Source: Salirhabdus salicampi (GTDB taxonomy: Bacteria > Bacillota > Bacilli > Bacillales > Alkalibacillaceae). Taken from it: DNA of 64,000 nucleotides. This document shows, piece after piece, positions 45,874 to 55,813 of this stretch. Position numbers and translations under genes: made by a program. How positions within the stretch are numbered: position 1 is the stretch's first letter; every line of letters begins with the position of its first letter. The DNA lies in contig NZ_JANBWE010000002.1 of assembly GCF_024259515.1 (NCBI RefSeq), positions 124,001 to 188,000 on the forward strand. Reading direction: 5' to 3'. The notes under the pieces are model-generated. The model was not told where the DNA came from. It saw only the letters and a program-made list of their open reading frames with translations, and made no database searches.

Positions 45874-45901
45874 AGAAAGCCCTGTAATTACAGGACTTTC
45901 T
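45874..45901 (-). other. Long hairpin between acpP and rnc
   Basis: Minus-strand arms AGAAAGTCCTGTAA and TTACAGGGCTTTCT pair along 14 bp with one T-G pair and no real loop (a 28-nt near-palindrome). ACCTGTTTTT follows, so the U-run starts a few bases late. It may be a weak terminator after acpP or an RNase III target in the leader of its own gene. Confidence 0.7.
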
Positions 45902-45907
45902 TGTATA

Positions 45908-46141
45908 TTATTGACGGCTGTTTATGTAATCTACAGCGTCCCCTACAGTTTGAATTTTTTCCGCATCTTCATCGGAAATTTCCAAATCAAATTCGTCTTC
46001 AAGTTCCATCACTAATTCCACTACGTCAAGAGAATCAGCTTCCAGATCATCTTTAAAAGAAGCTTCTTTTGTTACTTTTGCTTCATCAACGTCAAGACGC
46101 TCAACGATTACTTTCTTTACGCGATCCAATACGTCTGCCAT
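45908..46141 (-). CDS. acpP: Acyl carrier protein
   Basis: 77 residues, strongly acidic. Ser37 in [20 protein letters not shown] is the phosphopantetheine site. It carries growing acyl chains in fatty-acid synthesis. 58 nt from fabG with its own likely promoter. Confidence 0.98.
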   Translation of the reverse strand: MADVLDRVKKVIVERLDVDEAKVTKEASFKDDLEADSLDVVELVMELEDEFDLEISDEDAEKIQTVGDAVDYINSRQ

Positions 46142-46163
46142 GTTGCTTCACCTCCCTTCAAAT

Positions 46164-46192
46164 ATTATAGAAGAAATTGTCCAAAATGACTA
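46164..46192 (-). promoter_or_regulatory. Possible promoter of acpP
   Basis: Minus-strand TAGTCA (46187-46192), 17-bp spacer, TATAAT (46164-46169), just upstream of the acpP SD GGGAGGTG. Confidence 0.55.
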
Positions 46193-46199
46193 GTTTTTA

Positions 46200-46940
46200 T
46201 TACATCACCATTCCGCCGTCAACATGCAACGTTTGCCCTGTCATATAGCGTGAATCTTCAGAAGATAAGAAACGGACAACATTCGCGATATCTTTCGGTT
46301 CTCCAAGACGGCTTAACGGAATCATTTTTAACATCTCTTCCCGTACATCCTCTGGTAATTCATCTGTCATATCCGTTGTAATGAAACCAGGAGCTACAGC
46401 GTTAACGAGGATATTTCTAGCAGCTAGTTCTTTTGCGCTCGTTTTCGTTAAACCAATAACACCTGCTTTAGCAGCAACGTAGTTTGCTTGTCCAGCATTT
46501 CCGCTTACACCTACAATGGATGAAATGTTAATAATACGTCCGCCTTTTTGTTTCATCATTTGGCGAGTCACGCCTTTTATACAAAGGAAAACACCTTTTA
46601 AGTTTGTTTGAATAACTTCATCAAACTCTTCTTCTTTCATCCTCATCAGTAGATTGTCCCTTGTAATACCAGCATTATTCACTAATATATCAAGGCTGCC
46701 GAAAGTACTAACAACTTCCTTGATCATCCCTTTGACATCTTCTTCGTTTGAAACGTTCGCTTGAATCGCAAACGCCTCTCCACCGTTTTGTTTAATTTCA
46801 TCAACAACAGCTTGGGCTTTTTGTTCACTGCCCGCGTAATTTACAGCTACCTTCGCCCCAGCATTCGCTAGTTCTAAAGCAATTGCACGGCCAATTCCTC
46901 TTGAAGCACCTGTTACGAGTGCACTTTTACCATCTAACAT
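46200..46940 (-). CDS. fabG: FabG, 3-oxoacyl-ACP reductase
   Basis: SDR enzyme of 246 residues from the ATG at 46940 ([17 protein letters not shown]), which overlaps the fabD stop (TAATG) and follows AAGGAGGATTCGTA... in fabD. NADP motif GASRGIG at 11-17; catalytic S141, Y154, K158 (ANYVAAKAG). Reduces beta-ketoacyl-ACP in FASII. Confidence 0.98.
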   Translation of the reverse strand: MLDGKSALVTGASRGIGRAIALELANAGAKVAVNYAGSEQKAQAVVDEIKQNGGEAFAIQANVSNEEDVKGMIKEVVSTFGSLDILVNNAGITRDNLLMRMKEEEFDEVIQTNLKGVFLCIKGVTRQMMKQKGGRIINISSIVGVSGNAGQANYVAAKAGVIGLTKTSAKELAARNILVNAVAPGFITTDMTDELPEDVREEMLKMIPLSRLGEPKDIANVVRFLSSEDSRYMTGQTLHVDGGMVM

Positions 46941-47884
46941 TACGAATCCTCCTTGTACCATGCTAAAAATTGTTCTAATGATTCAGGGTCTTGAACGGCG
47001 AATGTTTTCATTCGACGGTTCACTTTTCGAACTAAACCGGATAATACTTTTCCATTTCCAACTTCCACGATTGCATCGACATCTTCGTCAATCATCTTTT
47101 GAATGGTTTCGGAAAAGCGAACAGGTGAAAAAATTTGTTTCACTAATAAATCGGAAATTTCTCCTGGGTCCTTCGTTGGCTCTGCTGTAACGTTCGCATA
47201 TACAGGAACGTTTGCAGGAGAAATCGTGATATCGTTAAGAACAGCTTGGAATTTTTCACTAGCAGGTTTCATGAGGCGTGAGTGGAAAGGTCCACTAACG
47301 TTTAACGGAATAACACGTTTTGCCCCTTTTTCTTTTAATTGTTCGATTGCTAGTTCAACACCTTGCTTCGTCCCGGAAATAACAATTTGTCCAGGGCAGT
47401 TGAAATTCGCTACATCTACTGCTTCACCTTGCTCTGAAATCGAAGCGGCAACTTCCTCAATATCTGCCTCATCTAAGCCAAGTACAGCTGCCATTGCCCC
47501 TTTCCCCGATGGATACGCTTCTTCCATCAGTCTTCCTCGGGATTGAACTAGTTTAACACCTTCAGTTAACGACAATGAGCCTGCACTATACAACGCACTA
47601 TATTCACCTAAACTATGGCCAGCTACCATTACAGGTTCTATACCATTTTCTTTTAATAAATCAGCTACAACCGCACTGGTTAAAAATAGAGCAGGTTGAG
47701 CATTTTCTGTTCTTGTCAGTTCCTCTTGAGGACCTTCAAACATTAACTGTCGAATTGGAACTTGTAGTGCTTCTTCAGCTTCTTGTACTCGTTGTTGAAT
47801 GGTTGCGTTTTGTTCATAAAATGCTTTCCCCATACCAACTTCCTGTGAACCTTGCCCCGGAAATACAAAGGCTACTTTTTTCAT
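46940..47884 (-). CDS. fabD: FabD, malonyl-CoA:ACP transacylase
   Basis: 314 residues. N-terminal [14 protein letters not shown], active-site Ser91 in [11 protein letters not shown], and catalytic His in [12 protein letters not shown]. It supplies malonyl-ACP. Overlaps plsX by 4 nt. Confidence 0.98.
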   Translation of the reverse strand: MKKVAFVFPGQGSQEVGMGKAFYEQNATIQQRVQEAEEALQVPIRQLMFEGPQEELTRTENAQPALFLTSAVVADLLKENGIEPVMVAGHSLGEYSALYSAGSLSLTEGVKLVQSRGRLMEEAYPSGKGAMAAVLGLDEADIEEVAASISEQGEAVDVANFNCPGQIVISGTKQGVELAIEQLKEKGAKRVIPLNVSGPFHSRLMKPASEKFQAVLNDITISPANVPVYANVTAEPTKDPGEISDLLVKQIFSPVRFSETIQKMIDEDVDAIVEVGNGKVLSGLVRKVNRRMKTFAVQDPESLEQFLAWYKEDS

Positions 47885-48888
47885 GATTTATCCTCCTCCT
47901 CACTCAATTCATTTACAGTAGATAGGATTTTTCCAATTACATCTTGTTCAATGAATGTGCTTGCTTGTTTAATAGCACTATATACAGCCCTATCGTTTGA
48001 TGACCCATGGGCCTTTATGACAGGGGCTGCTAACCCGAATAATGCTGCTCCACCATATTCAGAGTAATCCAACTGGTTCTTTAACGTTTTTAAATCATTT
48101 TTTGCCAGACCAGCGGCTAATTTTGTTTTCCAATTACTCATAAACGTCTGTTTTAACATAGAGAATAAAGATAGTGCTGTACCTTCTACTGTTTTTAATG
48201 CTATATTTCCTGTAAAACCATCTGTGACGACAACGTCCGCAACACCCTCTAATAAATCTCGTGATTCTACATTACCAATAAAATTGACAGGTGCGTCTTG
48301 TAAAAGCTCGTACGTTTTCTTGGTTAACTCATTGCCCTTATGGTCCTCCGTACCTACGTTCAACAAACCTACACGGGGCTTCTCTATGCCTCTTACTTTT
48401 TCTGCATATATTGACCCCATGATACCGTACTGTAGCAAATGTTGGGGTTTTGCATCTACATTTGCTCCTACATCAAGTAATAGAAAACCTTGACGATCAG
48501 TTGTTGGTAATGTGGGGCTTAAAGCTGGTCGCTCTATCCCCTTTATTCGTCCCACAATAAAAAGACCTGCACTCATTAAGGCACCGGTGTTCCCTGCTGA
48601 AATACAAGCGTCGGCTCGACCTTCTTTTACATCGTTTGCCATTAAAACCATTGATGCATTCTTCTTCCGGCGTACTGCACGAACAGGTTCATCTTCATTC
48701 GTAATCATTTCATCCGTATGAACCACTTCAATTCTTGGATGTTCTTGGGTGAGAAAAGTACGAATTTGTTTTTCATCACCAATAAGGCGAATGTGCAAAT
48801 TCTCTATCTCTTCAACAGCTACTATAGCACCTTTGACAATTGATTCAGGTGCATGGTCGCCACCCATTGCGTCGATAGATATTTTCAT
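47881..48888 (-). CDS. plsX: PlsX, phosphate acyltransferase
   Basis: 335 residues from the ATG at 48888 ([20 protein letters not shown]), behind [35 protein letters not shown] and [14 protein letters not shown] are family motifs. It converts acyl-ACP to acyl-phosphate for PlsY, the first step of phospholipid synthesis. The SD lies in the end of fapR. Confidence 0.97.
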   Translation of the reverse strand: MKISIDAMGGDHAPESIVKGAIVAVEEIENLHIRLIGDEKQIRTFLTQEHPRIEVVHTDEMITNEDEPVRAVRRKKNASMVLMANDVKEGRADACISAGNTGALMSAGLFIVGRIKGIERPALSPTLPTTDRQGFLLLDVGANVDAKPQHLLQYGIMGSIYAEKVRGIEKPRVGLLNVGTEDHKGNELTKKTYELLQDAPVNFIGNVESRDLLEGVADVVVTDGFTGNIALKTVEGTALSLFSMLKQTFMSNWKTKLAAGLAKNDLKTLKNQLDYSEYGGAALFGLAAPVIKAHGSSNDRAVYSAIKQASTFIEQDVIGKILSTVNELSEEEDKS

Positions 48889-48892
48889 CGAT

Positions 48893-49468
48893 TTATGCCT
48901 CTCCTTTTCGTTTGTTTGATCTAAACATTTCAAAAATACCTGAAAAGACAAGTTCTTGATCAACAAAGCTATTTACATCAACAATCGTACGGTCTTTCTT
49001 ATCATTGTGTTGAACTGAAGCTTTCGCTACAACCCTTTCACCCTCTAAGACTTGACGGGTAAAACGTATCTCTGCTTTTGCTGTTAAAGCTAAATCATCG
49101 TCAATGACAGCTACAGCTAGTGAGTTTGCCTGCGCAAAGATGTGATGGCCTCTAGCAATTTTGTTACGTGAAAAAACATGTTCTTTCCGAATATCTAAAA
49201 TCGATAATGCCCGTTTATCCAATTCTAAATCAATGATTTCACCAATCACTTCTTCAATATGTATAGCCTTTACCGTTTCATTCCATTGATTACGTGCCAC
49301 CGACTTTATTCGTTCACGTAACTCAGGAATCGAGAGCTCCATCCGATCAAGACGGATCGTTTGAATACTAACCGAAAACTGTTTCGCCAGTTCGTCATCT
49401 GTAATAAAAGGCATCTCTTCAATCGTTTGTTTGAGTTGTTTTTGCCGTTCCTTTTTATTCAATTTCAT
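48893..49468 (-). CDS. fapR: FapR, malonyl-CoA-responsive repressor of lipid synthesis
   Basis: 191 residues. N-terminal DeoR-like HTH ([25 protein letters not shown]) and a C-terminal hot-dog ligand domain ([31 protein letters not shown]). Malonyl-CoA releases it from DNA. A FapR-like box lies in its own promoter, so autoregulation with plsX-fabD-fabG is expected. SD is weak (GGACGG). Confidence 0.97.
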   Translation of the reverse strand: MKLNKKERQKQLKQTIEEMPFITDDELAKQFSVSIQTIRLDRMELSIPELRERIKSVARNQWNETVKAIHIEEVIGEIIDLELDKRALSILDIRKEHVFSRNKIARGHHIFAQANSLAVAVIDDDLALTAKAEIRFTRQVLEGERVVAKASVQHNDKKDRTIVDVNSFVDQELVFSGIFEMFRSNKRKGEA

Positions 49469-49493
49469 GTGTATACGACACCGTCCATTTTTT

Positions 49494-49541
49494 ATGACTA
49501 GGTACTAAAAGTAATATATAACACCTGAAAGTGATTTGCAA
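49494..49541 (-). promoter_or_regulatory. fapR promoter with FapR operator
   Basis: Minus-strand TTGCAA (49536-49541), 17-bp spacer, TATATT (49513-49518). Immediately downstream, around the expected transcription start, is TTTTAGTACCTAGTCAT (49494-49510), which contains the TTAGTACCTAGTC core recalled for the B. subtilis fapR operator. Confidence 0.8.
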
Positions 49542-49544
49542 CAA

Positions 49545-51590
49545 TTAATCTAAAATTGCATCTTTAAGCATTGGGTCATTTTCAATAATCCTTCGCAACA
49601 ATTGCAGTTCCGGTTGTTCAAACAGCTTATTCGTACGGATAAGGTCGACAGCATCTTTACGCGCTGTTTCCAGTGCACGGTAATCTTCCACAATATCGGC
49701 TACTTTAAATTCAGGCAAACCGCTTTGCTTTTTACCAAAAAAGTCACCAGGTCCCCGTAATTTCAAATCTTGTTCTGATAGTTCAAACCCATCAGTCGTT
49801 TCCTGCATAATTCTCATACGTTCTTTTCCTGTGTCCCCTTTAGGATCAGCTAATAATATACAGTAACTTTGAGCGTCACCTCGACCAACTCTTCCGCGTA
49901 ATTGATGGAGTTGAGATAAGCCAAAACGGTCTGCATCATATATCACCATTACTGTTGCATTCGGCACATTCACCCCTACTTCAACTACTGTCGTGGAAAC
50001 GAGGACGTCAATTTCCCCTTGGGCAAATTTCTTCATCACGTCATCCTTTTCATCTGAATGAAGACGACCGTGCATAAGTCCAAGCTTCACATTAGGTGGA
50101 AAGTGTTGTTGTAACAATTCATATAAATCTACTGCGTTTTGAATGTCGAGCTTGTCCGACTCTTCAATTAATGGACAAATCATATATGCTTGATGACCTT
50201 TGTCTACTTCCTTTTGAATGAATTGCATGACTCGATCGAACTTATTTGGTTTTGCCCAGTATGTTTCGACTGGTTTCCGTCCTTGGGGCATTTCGTCAAT
50301 TACAGATACATCCAAATCACCAAAAGCAGATATAGCAAGGGTTCTCGGTATCGGTGTTGCGGTCATAAAGAGTACATCAGGCTTTAACCCTTTTTCTCGT
50401 AACACTCGCCGTTGTTCAACACCAAAACGATGCTGCTCATCAACAATGACGAAACCTAAATCCGCAAATTGTACATCGTCTTGTATAAGGGCATGGGTTC
50501 CAACAACAATATCTACTTTTCCTTGTTCTACTCGGTTTAACAACTCTACACGCTTTTTCCCCTTAACAGACCCAGTTAATAGTTCTACCTTTACAAAATC
50601 AGAGAATAGTTTCGATAATGATTCATAATGCTGCTCCGCTAATATTTCAGTCGGAACCATTAATGCACCTTGTTTACCAGCTGTCACCGCTGCATAAAGT
50701 CCAATTGCCGCGACAATTGTTTTCCCAGATCCTACATCTCCTTGCAGAAGGCGATTCATTCGATATGGAGACTGTAAGTCTTCCAGAATTTCCGTCAATG
50801 CCTTCTCCTGGGCACTTGTTAATGGAAATGGTAAATGATGTTTGAATTGCATTACTTTTTGGTCATTGAACTCTTTTTCACTGCCAACAACGGATTCTTT
50901 AATTCGTTTCCGTAAAAGCTGCATTTTCAATTGGAACAATAAGAGCTCCTCATATATAAACCTCCGCTTTGCATGTTTTAATAACGTACTGTTCGGAGGG
51001 AAGTGCATAAATCGTACACTTTCTGAACGTGCTGGCAACTTATATTCTACTAAGTATTTTTTCGGTAGTATTTCCTTTACGTCATCAGCATACTCTTCTA
51101 CTGCAAATTCCATTGCTTTTCGCAATCGGTTCATTGTCATATTTCCTTTTACTGAATATATCCCTTGGATTGATCCATCATCTTCCTGTTTTCCTGCCTT
51201 AAATTGATTTACTGTAATTTGGAGTCGATGCTGGTCCCACTTTCCTGTAACCGTTATGTATTCACCACGGACAATATGCTTTTTCGCGAAAGCTTGGTTA
51301 AACAGAACAGCCTTGATCGCGATACCGTCCACCTCTAAAGTGACTGTTAATCGAGATTTCCGTCTACCAAAATAACTTAAGGAAGGCTCAGAAACAACCT
51401 TCCCTACAATCGTAGCTTTCTCATTATGCGTAAGTTCCATTAACGGTTTCACTTCATGAAAATCATATCGAAAAGGGAAATAAAATAATAAATCTTCTAT
51501 CGTATAAATGCCGATATCTTGCAAATCGTTTTCCATTTTATTTCCAATACCTTTAATGTTTGATACTCTTTCAGTTAACAATGTTTTCAC
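49545..51590 (-). CDS. recG: RecG, ATP-dependent DNA helicase
   Basis: 681 residues. N-terminal wedge/OB domain, then SF2 helicase motifs: LLQGDVGSGKTIVAAIGL (I), DEQHRFGVEQR (II), MTATPIPRTLA (III), and QLRGRVGRGDAQSYC (VI). It remodels stalled forks and branched DNA. GTG start overlapping the sdaAA stop; an alternative TTG lies three codons downstream. Confidence 0.97.
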   Translation of the reverse strand: MKTLLTERVSNIKGIGNKMENDLQDIGIYTIEDLLFYFPFRYDFHEVKPLMELTHNEKATIVGKVVSEPSLSYFGRRKSRLTVTLEVDGIAIKAVLFNQAFAKKHIVRGEYITVTGKWDQHRLQITVNQFKAGKQEDDGSIQGIYSVKGNMTMNRLRKAMEFAVEEYADDVKEILPKKYLVEYKLPARSESVRFMHFPPNSTLLKHAKRRFIYEELLLFQLKMQLLRKRIKESVVGSEKEFNDQKVMQFKHHLPFPLTSAQEKALTEILEDLQSPYRMNRLLQGDVGSGKTIVAAIGLYAAVTAGKQGALMVPTEILAEQHYESLSKLFSDFVKVELLTGSVKGKKRVELLNRVEQGKVDIVVGTHALIQDDVQFADLGFVIVDEQHRFGVEQRRVLREKGLKPDVLFMTATPIPRTLAISAFGDLDVSVIDEMPQGRKPVETYWAKPNKFDRVMQFIQKEVDKGHQAYMICPLIEESDKLDIQNAVDLYELLQQHFPPNVKLGLMHGRLHSDEKDDVMKKFAQGEIDVLVSTTVVEVGVNVPNATVMVIYDADRFGLSQLHQLRGRVGRGDAQSYCILLADPKGDTGKERMRIMQETTDGFELSEQDLKLRGPGDFFGKKQSGLPEFKVADIVEDYRALETARKDAVDLIRTNKLFEQPELQLLRRIIENDPMLKDAILD

Positions 51591-52471
51591 TCTTTCTTTA
51601 AGGAAACTCCGTAAATTTTCGCTTCTAATTCCCGGCCTGTCGGCGTCGCTGCCAAACCACCTTGGGCGGTCTCTTTTAAAGCTGTTGGCATTGATTGACC
51701 GATTTTGTACATCGCATCAATCACTTCATCACAAGGTATGCGACTCGTAACGCCAGCTAATGCCATGTCAGCAGCAACGATTGCGTTAGACGATCCCATT
51801 GCATTTCGTTTTACGCAAGGTACCTCAACGAGCCCCGCAACAGGGTCACAGACTAACCCTAACATATTCTTTAACGTAATTGCCATAGCTTCGGCTGATT
51901 GACTCGGAGTCCCACCAGCCATTTCTACAATCGCTGCTGCTGCCATACCAGCTGCTGAACCAACTTCAGCTTGACACCCCCCTGCTGCTCCGGAAATAGA
52001 GGCGTTATTTGCCACCACTTGACCAAAGGCACCAGCCGTAAATAAATAACGAACCATTTGTTCACGGGTTGGGTTTAATTGATTTTTCACCGCAAATAAC
52101 GTACCAGGTACACAACCGGCGCTTCCAGCGGTTGGAGTTGCGCAAATAATTCCCATTGCTGCGTTTACTTCATTTGTCGCAACTGCTTTACTTACTGCAT
52201 CCAGCAACAATTCACCTGATAGAGGTGTATGGTTTTTAATATAATTTTGAATTAATACGGCATCGCCACCAGTAAGGCCTGAGTGGGATTTCACTCCTTT
52301 TAATCCATCCTCAACAGCTTTCTCCATTACATCTAAATTTCGTTCCATTTGTCCCATTACATCTTCACGAGACCGTTCTGTGATTTCCATTTCCTGTCTA
52401 ATCATAACTTCAGAGATTAAAATGTTTTCAGTTTCGGCCAGCTCGACTAATTCACTTACATTCCGGAACAT
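51587..52471 (-). CDS. sdaAA: SdaAA, L-serine dehydratase alpha subunit
   Basis: 294 residues. Fe-S enzyme subunit with conserved cysteines in ICATPTAGSAGCVPG, GGCQAEVGSAAG and VCDPVAGLVEVPCV. With SdaAB it converts L-serine to pyruvate and ammonia. 42 nt from sdaAB; overlaps recG by 4 nt. Confidence 0.97.
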   Translation of the reverse strand: MFRNVSELVELAETENILISEVMIRQEMEITERSREDVMGQMERNLDVMEKAVEDGLKGVKSHSGLTGGDAVLIQNYIKNHTPLSGELLLDAVSKAVATNEVNAAMGIICATPTAGSAGCVPGTLFAVKNQLNPTREQMVRYLFTAGAFGQVVANNASISGAAGGCQAEVGSAAGMAAAAIVEMAGGTPSQSAEAMAITLKNMLGLVCDPVAGLVEVPCVKRNAMGSSNAIVAADMALAGVTSRIPCDEVIDAMYKIGQSMPTALKETAQGGLAATPTGRELEAKIYGVSLKKE

Positions 52472-52513
52472 CGAACCCCTCCTTTATATTTGTAAGCGTT
52501 TCCCTTATTTTGT

Positions 52514-53176
52514 TTACGTAGAGATTTTCACTACTTGTAATATGTTCTTCGCCGCTTCCAACTCATTTATCGTAGATATATCGATGTTTTGATCTGTTTC
52601 AATAATCATTAACGCTTCTTTCCCTTGTTCACGACGCGACACTTCCATATGACCAATGTTAATCTCTTTTTTCGCTAAAATATTCGTAACGGATGCAATA
52701 GCACCAAATCGATCATTGTGCATCACGAGGATGGCTGGATGTTCGCCTGATAACTGTAGTTCAAAACCGTTTAATTCGGTAATTTCAGCTTTTCCGCCAC
52801 CAATCGAAATACCTTCTAATTCTAAATCTTCCTGATCGTCACCAATACGAATTTTTACTGTATTCGGGTGTTCCGTAATCGCATCTTCTTCTATAAAGCG
52901 TATTTTCATACCTTTTTTCTTAGCTATGTTTATCGATTCGGACATTCGTGTATCGAAAGTATCAAAATCTAACAGTCCGCCAATAATCGCAACATCAGTA
53001 CCATGCCCTTTATATGTTTTCGCAAAAGACCCATACAAATGGATATTTGCCCACTTTGGTTCCCGACCAAACAACTTTCTAGCCATTCGACCAATCCGAG
53101 CAGCTCCAGCTGTATGGGAACTGGAAGGACCAATCATGACTGGGCCAATGATGTCAAATACGGAACGGAATTTCAT
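52514..53176 (-). CDS. sdaAB: SdaAB, L-serine dehydratase beta subunit
   Basis: 220 residues from the ATG at 53176 (MKFRSVFDIIGPVMIGPSSSHTAG), preceded by GGTGGTGAGAAGA; the family's usual length. GPSSSHTAGAARIGR is the beta-domain signature and the C-terminus is an ACT domain (ILVMHNDRFGAIASVTNILAKKEINI) likely sensing serine. Confidence 0.97.
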   Translation of the reverse strand: MKFRSVFDIIGPVMIGPSSSHTAGAARIGRMARKLFGREPKWANIHLYGSFAKTYKGHGTDVAIIGGLLDFDTFDTRMSESINIAKKKGMKIRFIEEDAITEHPNTVKIRIGDDQEDLELEGISIGGGKAEITELNGFELQLSGEHPAILVMHNDRFGAIASVTNILAKKEINIGHMEVSRREQGKEALMIIETDQNIDISTINELEAAKNILQVVKIST

Positions 53177-53206
53177 TCTTCTCACCACCTATTACATTGT
53201 ATTTCC

Positions 53207-53236
53207 ATTGTATCGGGAAAATAAGTGTCATGCCAA
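53207..53236 (-). promoter_or_regulatory. Promoter of sdaAB-sdaAA-recG
   Basis: Minus-strand TTGGCA (53231-53236), 18-bp spacer, TACAAT (53207-53212), between the fakA terminator and sdaAB. Confidence 0.68.
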
Positions 53237-53288
53237 GTGTTACGTAGAAACTTATAAAAGTTTTATAACGTTTCATGCAGGAATTCGC

Positions 53289-53327
53289 TAAAAAACGTGC
53301 ACTGCCAAAAAAGACAAGTGCACGTTT
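53289..53327 (-). terminator. Rho-independent terminator after fakA
   Basis: Minus-strand arms AAAACGTGCACT and AGTGCACGTTTT around a 13-nt loop, followed by TT and AGCG; it begins 3 nt after the fakA stop. On the plus strand a run of T is also present, but no plus-strand gene precedes it. Confidence 0.85.
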
Positions 53328-53329
53328 TG

Positions 53330-54985
53330 TTATTCAATCGCAAATATATAGGAATAGATTGGCTGATTTCCATTATGAACTTCAATCTCCATATCCTCAA
53401 AATGTTCTTCCATATATTGTTCAATCTCTGACACTTCTTCATCCGTTGCATCTTCACCAGTAAGAATCGTAACGATTTCGTCTTCATCCTCTTCAATCAT
53501 ACCTTGCAGTAATTGAGTGATGGCCTCAAGTTTATTTTTACTAGTAGATGTAATCTTCCCGTCTGCAATTCCCATAAAGTTTCCTTTTGCGATTTCTAAG
53601 CCATCAATTTGCGTGTCCCTGACAGCGTAAGTGACTTGCCCAGTCTTAACTTCTTCAGATGCAGCCACCATTTCTTTATGATTATCCTCAAGTGAACGAT
53701 CAGGGTGGAAAGCTAACATCGCACTCATACCTTGTGGTATCGACTTCGTTGGTACAACCGCAACTTCCCCTTCTACAAGGTCTGCAGCTTGTTCAGCTGC
53801 CATGACAATATTCTTGTTATTTGGTAACACAAGAATTCGTTTCGCATTCGCTTTTTGAATGGCGTTTGCAATATCTTGCGTGCTCGGATTCATCGTTTGG
53901 CCGCCCTCGATGACGACATTTGCCCCTAAGCTCTCAAACATTTCTTTTATACCCGATCCTAACGCAACGGTCACAATGGCATACTCTGCCATTACTACTT
54001 TCTCTTCTTTTTTGGCATCTCCTACAATCGATGTATGCTGTTCACGCATATTTTCGATTTTCACATTCACCAAGCTCCCATAATTTTGGGCGTACGTAAG
54101 AACTTCTCCTGGATACTCAGCATGAATGTGGACTTTTACGAGGTCGTCATCTGCTACTACGAGAAGAGAATCCCCCTGGTTTCCTAAACGGTTTCGGAAA
54201 TCCTCTTCTTTAAAAGGATGCTCTTTGTCCCGTTCAAGCTTTATCATAAATTCTGTACAATAGCCAAACTCAATATCCTCAGTGTTCATAAAATCTTGGT
54301 GCATTTTATGGTGTTCCGCATTAATCATTTGCTCTACATTCACCTTGTTGGCATAGGTTGGAAGCGCTTCCCCTTTTAACACTGACAAAAATCCTTCATA
54401 AACAGTTACGAGTCCTTGGCCTCCACTATCTACAACACCGACTTCTTTTAGTACAGGCAATAATTCAGGTGTACGTTGTAAAGATGCTTTTGCTTCCGTT
54501 AACACATGTTCCATAAATTCAATATGATCATCAACTTCTTCAGCCTTTTCAACTGCAGCATTTGCTGCATCTTTAGCAACTGTTAAAATTGTCCCTTCAA
54601 CCGGCTTCATAACTGCTTTATACGCCGTTTCTACCCCCGCTTGTAATGCTTCAGCAAAGTTTTTCGTAGTAAGGGTTTCTTTATCTCGAATTGCTTTTGA
54701 AAAGCCTCGGAATAGCTGTGATAAAATAACACCCGAATTCCCACGTGCCCCCATTAATAAACCTTTTGCCAGTACTTCACCGATTTGACCAACATGTTTG
54801 TGGTCTACTTGTTCAACCTCATTTGCACCGGAGGTAAGGGTTAAGTTCATATTCGTTCCTGTATCTCCGTCAGGCACCGGGAACACATTTAATGAATCAA
54901 TCATCTCCCTATGATTCGATAAATGTTCCGCACTAACTAGAATCATTTGTCCAAATGTTGTGCCATCTATTTTTTGTATCGTCAA
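53330..54985 (-). CDS. fakA: FakA (YloV), fatty-acid kinase ATP-binding subunit
   Basis: 551 residues from TTG 54985 (MTIQKIDGTTFGQMIL after initiation), eight bases after AAGGAGG; this matches the B. subtilis YloV start. The N-terminal DhaL-type kinase domain shows NVFPVPDGDTGTNM with D39 and D41 and GARGNSGVILSQL. The C-terminal part is the DegV-interacting region. FakA with a FakB protein phosphorylates exogenous fatty acids for PlsX/PlsY; known from Staphylococcus, inferred here. Confidence 0.94.
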   Translation of the reverse strand: MTIQKIDGTTFGQMILVSAEHLSNHREMIDSLNVFPVPDGDTGTNMNLTLTSGANEVEQVDHKHVGQIGEVLAKGLLMGARGNSGVILSQLFRGFSKAIRDKETLTTKNFAEALQAGVETAYKAVMKPVEGTILTVAKDAANAAVEKAEEVDDHIEFMEHVLTEAKASLQRTPELLPVLKEVGVVDSGGQGLVTVYEGFLSVLKGEALPTYANKVNVEQMINAEHHKMHQDFMNTEDIEFGYCTEFMIKLERDKEHPFKEEDFRNRLGNQGDSLLVVADDDLVKVHIHAEYPGEVLTYAQNYGSLVNVKIENMREQHTSIVGDAKKEEKVVMAEYAIVTVALGSGIKEMFESLGANVVIEGGQTMNPSTQDIANAIQKANAKRILVLPNNKNIVMAAEQAADLVEGEVAVVPTKSIPQGMSAMLAFHPDRSLEDNHKEMVAASEEVKTGQVTYAVRDTQIDGLEIAKGNFMGIADGKITSTSKNKLEAITQLLQGMIEEDEDEIVTILTGEDATDEEVSEIEQYMEEHFEDMEIEVHNGNQPIYSYIFAIE

Positions 54986-55015
54986 TTTTATTTCCTCCTT
55001 CTTTAGCAAGAGCGT

Positions 55016-55381
55016 CTATGCTTTCTGTGTAACTTGAACCCCTTGTATAAAAATGTTGACCGATTCAACCGATAACCCTAACATTTTACTTAACGTATAT
55101 TTCACTTGATTTTGTACGTTAAGGGCAACCTCTGATATTTTCGTGCCATAGCTCACGATGATATACATATCGATATGTAACTCATTTTCTTCCTGTCGAA
55201 CAACGATACCTTTAGCAATGTTTTCTTTTCTTAACATTTCCGCAATACCATCTCTTAATTGTTTTTTAGATGCCATCCCAACGATGCCATAACATTCCAC
55301 TGCAGTACCACCAGCAATTGTAGAGATTACATCATTAGAAATGGTAACTTCACCATACTCATTTTGAAGATTAATGGACAT
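55016..55381 (-). CDS. yloU: Asp23/Gls24 family protein YloU
   Basis: 121 residues of the Asp23 family (GEVTISNDVISTIAGGTAVECYGIVGM...VRQEENELHIDMYIIVSYGTKISEVALNVQNQV). Usually linked to fakA. Family members are small alkaline-shock or membrane-associated proteins; exact role unknown. Start ATG follows GAAGGAGGATTACT. Confidence 0.95.
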   Translation of the reverse strand: MSINLQNEYGEVTISNDVISTIAGGTAVECYGIVGMASKKQLRDGIAEMLRKENIAKGIVVRQEENELHIDMYIIVSYGTKISEVALNVQNQVKYTLSKMLGLSVESVNIFIQGVQVTQKA

Positions 55382-55607
55382 AGTAATCCTCCTTCAACAG
55401 ACAATTAATTAAGGTCATTTTACTATATTAAAATTCAATATGAAAGCTTACCTCTAGCTATTCCTATTATACAATGTATGAAAAACGATTGAGTGTCAAG
55501 GTTTTTTTCTTGATATTTTACTTGATTAATTATTGCATTCAACTAATGTTTATGATAAATTATATTAGTATGTAAAGAGATAGATGATTTAGGTAGGAGG
55601 GATGACA
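55382..55607. promoter_or_regulatory. Divergent promoter region between yloU and rpmB
   Basis: 226 nt, AT-rich, no gene. For rpmB (plus) two overlapping possibilities: TTGCAT (55533-55538) with 17 bp to TAAATT (55556-55561, preceded by TATGA), and TTCAAC (55538-55543) with 17 bp to TATATT (55561-55566). For yloU-fakA (minus) a TATAAT at 55466-55471 and a TTGACA at 55493-55498 are 21 bp apart, so they probably do not act together as one standard promoter. Confidence 0.45.
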
Positions 55608-55796
55608 ATGGCTCGTAAATGTGTCGCTACCGGCCGTAAGACTAGCTCAGGAAACAAACGTTCCCACGCTATGAATGCAAACAAACGTAAATGGAAAGCT
55701 AACGTTCAAAAGGTACGAGTTATGGTAGATGGTAAGCCAAAACGTGTTTATGTTTCTACACGTGCTTTAAAATCAGGTAAAATTGAACGCGTATAA
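55608..55796 (+). CDS. rpmB: 50S ribosomal protein L28
   Basis: 62 residues from the ATG at 55608 ([23 protein letters not shown]), preceded by GGAGGGATGACA, with which an earlier ATG overlaps. Two N-terminal basic stretches and [25 protein letters not shown] are typical. C7 is present, but no zinc-binding CxxC pair. Transcribed on the plus strand, opposite to the neighbours, as in B. subtilis. Confidence 0.99.
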   Translation: MARKCVATGRKTSSGNKRSHAMNANKRKWKANVQKVRVMVDGKPKRVYVSTRALKSGKIERV

Positions 55797-55813
55797 TCGT
55801 ATTCGATTATTTT

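Noticed and set aside
55450-55500. TTGACA plus TATAAT pair upstream of yloU as a standard promoter
   Set aside because: The spacing is 21 bp, outside the usual 16-18 bp, so it is only mentioned as a weak possibility in the intergenic entry.
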